Shown piece by piece: positions 8,604 through 15,308 of a stretch of DNA of 40,820 bases. Location: contig NZ_RCHJ01000034.1 in the NCBI RefSeq assembly GCF_004011805.1, positions 1 to 40,820 on the forward strand, written 5' to 3'. Below the pieces are notes generated by a model. That model was not told the DNA's origin. It saw nothing but the letters and a program-made list of their open reading frames with translations, and made no database searches. Position 1 is the stretch's first letter, and each line of letters starts with the position of its first letter. The stretch is from Piscinibacter defluvii (lineage in GTDB: Bacteria > Pseudomonadota > Gammaproteobacteria > Burkholderiales > Burkholderiaceae_C). A program made the translations under genes and the position numbers.

Positions 8604-9710
8604 ATGATTGTCTTGAAGGCAACTCAGGAAAAAGTCCTCGGCGCGCTGCAGGCGGTGGCCGGCATCGTGGAACGGCGGCACACCCTGCCCATCCTGGCCA
8701 ACGTGCTGATCCGCAAGACGGGCGCCCAGGTGGAGCTGACCACCAGCGACCTGGAGATCCAGGTGCGCACCACGGCCGATCTCGACGGCGATGCGGGCAA
8801 CTTCTCTACCACCGTCGGCGCGCGCAAGCTGATCGACATCCTGCGTTCGATGCCGGCTGACCAGACCGTCACGCTCTCGAGCGCGCAGAACAAGCTGACG
8901 TTGCAAGGCGGCAAGAGCCGCTTCACGCTGCAGACGCTGCCGGCCGACGACTTTCCGCTGGTGCAGGAGGCCGCCGACTTCGGTCCGATGTTCAGCGTGC
9001 CGCAGAAGACGCTGAAGGGCCTGATCAACCAGGTGCACTTCGCGATGGCGGTGCACGACATCCGCTACTACCTCAACGGCATCCTGTTCGTCGCGGAGGG
9101 CAAGAATCTCACCCTGGTGGCCACCGACGGCCACCGCCTCGCGTTGGCGCAGGCCACGCTGGACGTCGAGATTCCCAAGCAGGAGGTCATCCTGCCGCGC
9201 AAGACCGTGCTCGAGCTGCAGCGCCTGCTCAAGGACGAGGACACGCCGATCGAGATGCGCTTCGCCGGCAACCAGGCCAAGTTTGTGTTCAGCGGCATGG
9301 AGTTCGTCACCAAGCTGGTCGAGGGCAAGTTCCCGGACTACAACCGCGTGATCCCGAAGAACCACAAGAACTCGGTGACACTCGGCCGCGCGCCGCTGCT
9401 GGCGAGCCTGCAGCGCGCCGCCATCCTGACCAGCGAGAAGTTCAAGGGCGTGCGTGTCAACATCGAGCCCGGCATCTTGCGCATCGCCTCGAGCAACGCC
9501 GAGCAGGAAGAGGCCAAGGAAGAGCTCGAGGTCGACTACGCGGGCGACACCATCGAGATCGGCTTCAACGTGACCTACCTGATCGACGCGCTCACCAACA
9601 TGAGCCAGGAGATGGTGCGCGTGGACCTGCAGGACACCAACTCGAGCGCGCTGATCACCGTGCCCGAGCAGGCCGGCTTCAAGTACGTGGTGATGCCGAT
9701 GAGGATCTGA
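8604..9710 (+). CDS. dnaN: DNA polymerase III beta sliding clamp
   Basis: Processivity clamp: a ring of two subunits with three similar domains each, tethering polymerase III and other enzymes to DNA. The 368-residue product has the usual length, and its start MIVLKATQEKVLGALQAVAGIVERRHTLPIL is characteristic. It ends in YVVMPMRI, the conserved hydrophobic C-terminus of the ligand-binding cleft. AGAGG lies 7 bases before the ATG. Second gene of the dnaA-dnaN-gyrB series. Confidence 0.98.
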   Translation: MIVLKATQEKVLGALQAVAGIVERRHTLPILANVLIRKTGAQVELTTSDLEIQVRTTADLDGDAGNFSTTVGARKLIDILRSMPADQTVTLSSAQNKLTLQGGKSRFTLQTLPADDFPLVQEAADFGPMFSVPQKTLKGLINQVHFAMAVHDIRYYLNGILFVAEGKNLTLVATDGHRLALAQATLDVEIPKQEVILPRKTVLELQRLLKDEDTPIEMRFAGNQAKFVFSGMEFVTKLVEGKFPDYNRVIPKNHKNSVTLGRAPLLASLQRAAILTSEKFKGVRVNIEPGILRIASSNAEQEEAKEELEVDYAGDTIEIGFNVTYLIDALTNMSQEMVRVDLQDTNSSALITVPEQAGFKYVVMPMRI

Positions 9711-9732
9711 GGCCCGACCTGGCCGACCCTGA

Positions 9733-12294
<2,562 letters not shown>

Positions 12295-12363
12295 GGAACT
12301 GTGTCTGATCTCGATAGTGGTCCGGGGTGGGCACGATCCACCGGCCATTTCCTGGCATGCGCT

Positions 12364-12438
12364 TGGGGGTGACCGGCCGGAGTCGAACCGGCACCAGCGG
12401 GTTCACGGCCCACGGCTCTGCCATTGAGCTACGGCCAC
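12364..12438 (-). tRNA. tRNA-His(GTG), atypical
   Basis: Cloverleaf read on the minus strand from 12438: acceptor GTGGCCG/CGGTCAC (one G-T pair), D arm GCTC/GAGC, anticodon stem GTGGG/CCCGC, loop CCGTGAA with anticodon GTG, T arm GCCGG-TTCGACT-CCGGC. C73 is the His discriminator. Two oddities stand out. Position 33 is C, not the near-universal T. The base before G1 is T, so the G-1 that His-tRNA synthetase needs is not encoded, unlike in most proteobacteria. The 3' end reads C-CCCA, one C more than a normal encoded CCA. Last gene of the array. Confidence 0.8.
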
Positions 12439-12457
12439 ACCCAAGCGCACGCTTGTC

Positions 12458-12533
12458 TGGTCTCGGTGGCAGGTCTCGAACCTGCGACCACGTGTTCCCG
12501 AAACACGCGCGCTGCCAACTGCGCCACACCGAG
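12458..12533 (-). tRNA. tRNA-Pro(CGG)
   Basis: A complete 76-base cloverleaf from 12533: acceptor CTCGGTG/CACCGAG, D arm GCGC/GCGC, anticodon stem CGTGT/ACACG with loop TTCGGGA (anticodon CGG, T33 present), T arm GCAGG-TTCGAGA-CCTGC, A73 and encoded CCA. All stems pair fully, so it looks functional. It reads the CCG codon, very common in such GC-rich genomes. It follows the decayed tRNA at 12541-12597. Confidence 0.93.
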
Positions 12534-12540
12534 ATGAAGC

Positions 12541-12597
12541 TGGTACCCGCGACCCCGGCCCTATCAAGACGTTGCTCTGCCATCTGCGGTACCGGGG
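12541..12597 (-). pseudogene. Decayed tRNA-like sequence (possibly tRNA-Ile(GAT))
   Basis: Between the Arg(TCT) and Pro genes the minus strand keeps tRNA-like pieces: a D-arm-like GGCAGAGC, then TTGATAG, which would be an Ile(GAT) anticodon loop with T33, and GGGTCGCGGGT, like a variable region and the 5' half of a T arm. It ends TACCA. The T-loop sequence TTCGA and the 3' strand of the T stem are missing, the anticodon stem pairs at only three of five positions and no acceptor stem forms. An outer CCCCGG/CCGGGG pairing is possible. Most likely a tRNA gene in decay, possibly by deletion within the array. Confidence 0.5.
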
Positions 12598-12605
12598 AAG
12601 CGAAC

Positions 12606-12682
12606 TGGTGCCTCGTCGCCGATTCGAACGGCCGACCCGCCGGGTAGAAGCCGGCTGCTCTGGTCCGCTGAGCTGACGAGGC
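12606..12682 (-). tRNA. tRNA-Arg(TCT)
   Basis: A 77-base cloverleaf from 12682: acceptor GCCTCGT/ACGAGGC fully paired, D arm GCTC/GAGC, anticodon stem GCCGG/CCGGC, loop CTTCTAC with anticodon TCT, T arm GGCCG-TTCGAAT-CGGCG with one mismatch (G49-G65), A73, encoded CCA. Position 8 is C instead of T, which is unusual. It reads the rare AGA codon. Only one base (12683) separates its 5' end from the CCA of the Cys gene. Confidence 0.88.
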
Positions 12683-12683
12683 C

Positions 12684-12769
12684 TGGACTCGACGATCCGA
12701 TTCGAACGGATGCGGGCTTGCGCCTGCGGCTTTGCAGGCCGCCGCCTTCGACCACTTGGCTACGTCGAG
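12684..12769 (-). tRNA. tRNA-Cys(GCA) with a long variable arm
   Basis: An 86-base cloverleaf from 12769: acceptor CTCGACG/CGTCGAG, D stem GCC/GGC, anticodon stem GCGGC/GCCGC with loop CTGCAAA (anticodon GCA), T arm ATCCG-TTCGAAT-CGGAT, T73, CCA. T73 and GCA are the cysteine identity elements. Between anticodon and T stems lie 14 bases that form a GGC/GCC mini-helix around GCAA. That is a class II architecture as in Leu, Ser and Tyr tRNAs; ordinary proteobacterial tRNA-Cys has a short variable loop. All stems pair perfectly, so it is not a decayed copy. Confidence 0.88.
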
Positions 12770-12774
12770 ATGTC

Positions 12775-12850
12775 TGGCACCGGACCACGGAATCGAACCG
12801 CGAACCTTCGGCTTTGGAGGCCGCTGCTCTGCCCGTTGAGCTAGCCCGGT
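12775..12850 (-). tRNA. tRNA-Trp(CCA)
   Basis: A 76-base cloverleaf from 12850: acceptor ACCGGGC/GTCCGGT (one G-T pair), D arm GCTC/GAGC, anticodon stem GCGGC/GCCGA (one mismatch at 27-43), loop CTCCAAA with anticodon CCA, T arm CGCGG-TTCGATT-CCGTG, G73 as expected for Trp, CCA encoded. It lies 5 bases from both neighbours. Confidence 0.92.
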
Positions 12851-12855
12851 AGGGC

Positions 12856-12942
12856 TGGTGGGTGCGGATGGATTCGAACCACCGTGTCCTCGTGGGAGAC
12901 TGCTTTACAGGCAGCCGCAATCGGCCACTCTGCCACGCACCC
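12856..12942 (-). tRNA. tRNA-Tyr(GTA)
   Basis: An 87-base class II tRNA from 12942: acceptor GGGTGCG/CGCACCC fully paired, anticodon stem GCTGC/GCAGT, loop CTGTAAA with anticodon GTA, a long variable arm (about 12888-12902 region), T arm GGTGG-TTCGAAT-CCATC, A73 and CCA. The long variable arm is normal for bacterial tRNA-Tyr. Looks functional. Confidence 0.92.
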
Positions 12943-12947
12943 ATTGA

Positions 12948-13026
12948 TGGCACCTCGTGCACGACTCGAACGTGCGACCTCCGGCTTCGTAGACCGGCGC
13001 TCTTGATCCAGCTGAGCTAACGAGGT
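12948..13026 (-). tRNA. tRNA-Arg(ACG)
   Basis: A 79-base cloverleaf from 13026: acceptor ACCTCGT/ACGAGGT fully paired, D stem GCTC/GAGC with an 11-base D loop, anticodon stem CCGGT/GCCGG, loop CTACGAA (anticodon ACG, normally edited to ICG by TadA), T arm GCACG-TTCGAGT-CGTGC, G73, CCA. Reads CGU/CGC/CGA. The second arginine tRNA of the array. Confidence 0.92.
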
Positions 13027-13036
13027 TCTGACTGTC

Positions 13037-13112
13037 TGGCGCCGAAAGAGGGAATCGAACCCCCGACGCGCGCGCCTTCAACGCGCCGCTCTACCTGCTG
13101 AGCTACGAGGGC
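13037..13112 (-). tRNA. tRNA-Phe(GAA) with a mismatched acceptor stem
   Basis: A 76-base sequence from 13112 with a normal interior: D arm GCTC/GAGC, anticodon stem GCGCG/CGCGC, loop TTGAAGG (anticodon GAA), T arm GGGGG-TTCGATT-CCCTC, CCA encoded. The acceptor strands are GCCCTCG and TTTCGGC. Only pairs 1-3 are Watson-Crick, 7-66 is G-T and three pairs fail; GCCGAAA would be expected at the 5' side. The 5' strand instead resembles those of the two Arg tRNAs nearby. It may be a recombinant or decaying gene. Phe normally has A73; here it is G. Confidence 0.75.
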
Positions 13113-13120
13113 GATGGAGA

Positions 13121-13263
13121 TCCACTTCGGCTGTGCCCAAACGCGAGCATCCCGTCGGATGTGGTGTCTCGCTGCACGTGGCTCAGGCCTTGGGTCGCGC
13201 ACATCCCGCACCGCCAACACCATGTCGCGCGGCAACGGTGTGAAAGGACACACCCGAAGTGGA
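13121..13263 (-). repeat. Inverted repeat spanning the Gly-Phe tRNA spacer
   Basis: TCCACTTCGG (13121-13130) is exactly complementary to 13254-13263, with extra partial pairing inward. In the transcript this 10-bp stem would loop out most of the 146-base spacer and include the 3' CCA of tRNA-Gly. Just inside, GGTGTG-TCCTTT-CACACC forms a second small hairpin. It recalls the long-range processing stems of rRNA operons cut by RNase III; the function is inferred. No gene is seen in this spacer. Confidence 0.5.
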
Positions 13264-13335
13264 GCGGATGACGAGTCTCGAACTCGTGGCCTCGACCATG
13301 GCGTGGTCGCGCTCTGCCTGCTGAGCTACATCCGC
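13260..13335 (-). tRNA. tRNA-Gly(GCC) with C33
   Basis: A 76-base cloverleaf from 13335, first gene of the array: acceptor GCGGATG/CATCCGC, D arm GCTC/GAGC, anticodon stem CGACC/GGTCG, loop ACGCCAT (anticodon GCC), T arm ACGAG-TTCGAGA-CTCGT, T73 as in other Gly tRNAs, CCA. All stems pair. Position 33 is C, breaking the U-turn rule, and A32/T38 could pair and shrink the loop to five. A 146-base spacer separates it from tRNA-Phe. Confidence 0.85.
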
Positions 13336-13386
13336 ACAGGTTGCGAGGTCGTCCATCGGCCAGTACCGAGGTCGCCTCGCAGCAAG

Positions 13387-13416
13387 TTGTCAAAGAGCAC
13401 CCACCGTCGCCGGTGG
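13387..13416 (-). promoter_or_regulatory. boxB/boxA-like antitermination leader of the tRNA array
   Basis: On the minus strand, CCACCG-GCGA-CGGTGG (13416-13401) is a perfect 6-bp hairpin with a GNRA-type loop. One base later comes TGCTCTTTGACAA (13399-13387), one mismatch from the rRNA boxA TGCTCTTTAACAA. Hairpin-then-boxA about 50 bases before the first stable RNA is the arrangement of rRNA leaders, where NusB/NusE load on boxA. No rRNA gene is present here. Read through to the tRNA array is the likely purpose (inference). Confidence 0.65.
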
Positions 13417-13478
13417 TGCGATCCATCGATCGCGGGTCTGCGCCGATGCGCAGGCCGGTTCAAGTCAGAAATGAAGAA

Positions 13479-13505
13479 GGCCCGGATCCTTTCGGAATCC
13501 GGGCC
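13479..13505 (-). terminator. Intrinsic terminator-like hairpin upstream of the tRNA leader
   Basis: GGCCCGGAT...ATCCGGGCC with two further C-G pairs and a single bulged A forms an 11-bp hairpin with loop TTTC/GAAA. In the minus-strand direction it is followed by TTCTTCATTTCT, a T-rich tail. It lies between the promoter-like site at 13791-13818 and the boxB/boxA leader. It could end a separate short transcript or attenuate the tRNA array. Confidence 0.6.
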
Positions 13506-14076
13506 TCTGCGTGCAGAGCTTGGAGGGTGCGCCTCTACGCGCGGCCCTCTCCCGGATGCAGTCGGCCTTCGTTCCGACCAAGCTGCGAGCGGCCAAAGGA
13601 TGGCTCGAATCGGCAGCCCATCGGACAGGCCTGATGCAAGGCGACGTCGCATGCGCCCAGCGACCCCATCGCGGCGGCGCGCACGAACGCGACCAGACCC
13701 TTCATGGGTCGGTTGGTTCTGGTGGCGTGCCTGGGTGTCACGATGAAGCTCCTAGACGGAAGCGGTGCTCGATGAGCGGGGGACGCGGACTGTAAATAGT
13801 CTTTACCCCCGCCGTCAACCCCCTGCGACGATGTGGTCTGAGCTCGCTGCATCGCGCACAACAAGTGGCTCGCGCGACCATCGGCCGACGACAGAACGCC
13901 CAGGCGCTCGCCCAGACGCATTCGATGCGCTGGCAAGGCTGCGACGTGAGCAAGGCGCGACAGAGGCGCGCGGAATCGGCTTCCGCCCGGCAAGTCACCA
14001 GGGCGACCGGTTCGCTGCCTGGACTTCGGCGCAGTCGTTCCCGCGCCCGCGGGTTGATCCCCGAGCGGGACGACGC
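13506..14076. other. Gene-free stretch with a possible short RNA transcript
   Basis: About 570 bases without a convincing protein gene. On the minus strand a promoter-like site (13818-13791) and a terminator-like hairpin (13505-13479) would bound a transcript of about 300 bases. The only start-to-stop frame inside it (ATG 13705 to stop 13535, 56 codons) has no Shine-Dalgarno sequence and no recognisable product. I found no tmRNA, 6S, 4.5S or RNase P RNA signature by eye. Beyond 13820 I see nothing. Confidence 0.4.
13791..13818 (-). promoter_or_regulatory. Stable-RNA-like promoter upstream of the tRNA array
   Basis: Minus strand: -35 TTGACG (13818-13813), then 16 bases, then TTTACA (13796-13791); the overlapping ACTATTTACA is the only AT-rich patch here. 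A G/C-rich stretch TCCGCGTCCCC follows where a discriminator would be, as in growth-rate-regulated rRNA/tRNA promoters. The -10 is weak (3 of 6). It lies about 450 bases before tRNA-Gly, so it may serve the array, a separate small RNA, or both. Confidence 0.45.
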
Positions 14077-14556
14077 CTAGCCGCTCTGCACACCAGCGGC
14101 CTGGAACGCTCGCACCAATGCCGTCGGCGTCAGCTTGCGCAGTTCGGCGAGAGAGTGCAATTGCTCCTTGCCGCAGCCGGTGCAGTGGTAGACCGCCGCG
14201 GTCAGGTCGATCCTGAGGTCCGGTTGATCGGGCAGGGCAGGCTTGATGTCAAAGCTGTGGCGGTGATCCGGCTTGGGTTCGAGCTCGCGACCGCAGTCCC
14301 GGCAGAAGAAGTGCTTGAAGACCAGTACGCCCTTCTCCTCGCCAGCCGGCAGCTTCGCTTCGTCCTCTTCAAGCCGGTTCAGCAGCCTCAGCGGAAACTC
14401 GGCGTCGAGGAACTGCTTGTGTCCGTTGGAGCAAACCAGCACGTTCAAGCCTTGCACAGTCACGCTCAAGGCCTTCTCGTCGCCGGTGGCCGGTTCGAGC
14501 CTCCGCAGCGTTGTCGCCGTGTGGCACGTCCTGCAGGATCGGTAGGTGTCGGGCAT
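14077..14556 (-). CDS. Zinc-ribbon protein of unknown function (four CxxC-type sites)
   Basis: A 159-residue protein with CRTC (about 8-11), C-SNGH (about 42-46), CRDC (about 85-88) and CTGC (about 126-129). Together these suit two structural zinc sites, or one zinc ribbon at each end. No membrane segment or signal peptide is seen. The ATG at 14556 follows a good GGAGGT Shine-Dalgarno sequence, and the length and codon use look real. I do not recognise a family. It stands between the tRNA array and the arsenic operon, divergent from marR with 245 bases between them. The start TYRSCRTCHTATTLRRLEP suggests a nucleic-acid- or metal-binding role, but that is a guess. Confidence 0.8.
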   Translation of the reverse strand: MPDTYRSCRTCHTATTLRRLEPATGDEKALSVTVQGLNVLVCSNGHKQFLDAEFPLRLLNRLEEDEAKLPAGEEKGVLVFKHFFCRDCGRELEPKPDHRHSFDIKPALPDQPDLRIDLTAAVYHCTGCGKEQLHSLAELRKLTPTALVRAFQAAGVQSG

Positions 14557-14736
14557 CGTGACCTCCGTGTCGCGAGCGTACGAGCGTCACCCGGCGCGGC
14601 AACGACGTGTGATCCACGTGACGACACACCGGCGCGCCTGGGGTTTTACGCCTTGAAGGCGGATCCGACCAGCGTTTCGCGTCGTATCCCTGAGGCCTGT
14701 CGGGCCGGCGGTCTCCGACCCAGGCCCGCGCATGTA

Positions 14737-14798
14737 GTTGCTATTGACAACCGGCCGAGACGAGCCTAAGGTGCGCGCATATCGTTGCTATCCACAAC
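14737..14798. promoter_or_regulatory. Two operator-like repeats around the marR promoter
   Basis: GTTGCTATTGACAAC (14737-14751) and GTTGCTATCCACAAC (14784-14798) share 13 of 15 bases and are each GTTG-N7-CAAC inverted repeats, 47 bases apart centre to centre. The first covers the -35 of the promoter below. The second lies in the untranslated leader, ending 3 bases before the marR ATG. This is what an autorepressing MarR dimer would use; binding by this MarR is inferred. Confidence 0.65.
14744..14772 (+). promoter_or_regulatory. Sigma-70 promoter of the marR-arsenic operon
   Basis: -35 TTGACA (perfect, 14744-14749), 17-base spacer, -10 TAAGGT (14767-14772). The marR ATG is 30 bases further on, so the leader is short. 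The -35 is embedded in the first operator-like repeat, which would let a bound repressor block RNA polymerase. Confidence 0.75.
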
Positions 14799-14801
14799 CA
14801 C

Positions 14802-15308
14802 ATGAACACCGCCCTGTCGAAAGCGCAACTGCCCGGCGAATTGCTGCGCGAGGTGGCGCGCCTCTACACGCGCGCGCAGCGCGCCGTGGCCGAGTGCTGC
14901 CGCACCAGCACCACGCAGTGCCACCTGCTCGTCGAGCTCGGGCGTTCCGGGCCTCTGCCGCTCAACGAGATCGGCGCGCGCCTGAGCCTGGAGAAGAGCT
15001 GGGTGTCGCGGGCCGTCGAGGGGTTGGTCGAACGTGGCTGGGCGACGAAGGAACCGAATCCGCTCGACGCGAGAAGCTGGCTCGTCACGCTCACCGCCGA
15101 TGGCGAAGAGCGCGTGCGCGAACTCAACGCCACGCTCGACAACCACGCGGCGCGCGTGCTCGAACACCTGAGCGAGCGCGACCGCGCCAGCGTCGAGAAG
15201 TCCTTGCTGATCCTGCTGAAGGCCCTGCGCGAGGACATCGACATCGCCTCCTGCTGCCCTGCGCCACAGGCCTCGGCACGTACCAAGGTGGGAAAGTCAT
15301 GCTGCTGA
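14802..15308 (+). CDS. MarR-family regulator with paired cysteines, likely arsenic-operon repressor
   Basis: A 168-residue winged-helix regulator: dimerisation helix, HTH (LPLNEIGARLSLEKSWVSRAVEGLVERGW, about 57-85), wing (NPLDARSWLVTLTADG) and a C-terminal helix. Unusually, it has C32, C33 and C40 in the N-terminal region and C151-C152 and C167-C168 at the tail. CC pairs are typical of soft-metal or trivalent-arsenic binding; ordinary MarR proteins lack them. It heads an operon with ArsN2/ArsO-, MFS- and ArsA-type genes, and the promoter carries two GTTG-N7-CAAC repeats. Hence it is inferred to be a repressor released by an arsenical; a cognate thiol-reactive organic compound is the alternative. 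The stop overlaps the next start by 10 bases. Confidence 0.88.
   Translation: MNTALSKAQLPGELLREVARLYTRAQRAVAECCRTSTTQCHLLVELGRSGPLPLNEIGARLSLEKSWVSRAVEGLVERGWATKEPNPLDARSWLVTLTADGEERVRELNATLDNHAARVLEHLSERDRASVEKSLLILLKALREDIDIASCCPAPQASARTKVGKSCC

Noticed and set aside
13535-13705. 56-codon frame starting MKGLVAFVRAAAMGSLG on the minus strand
   Set aside because: No Shine-Dalgarno, no recognisable product, and it lies in a region better explained as an untranslated RNA.
13865-14080. 71-codon plus-strand frame
   Set aside because: Arg-rich, low-complexity, no ribosome-binding site and no neighbour link.
14738-15298. Upstream extension of the ArsN2-ArsO frame through marR
   Set aside because: This part is an out-of-frame reading of marR; the fused protein starts at ATG 15299.
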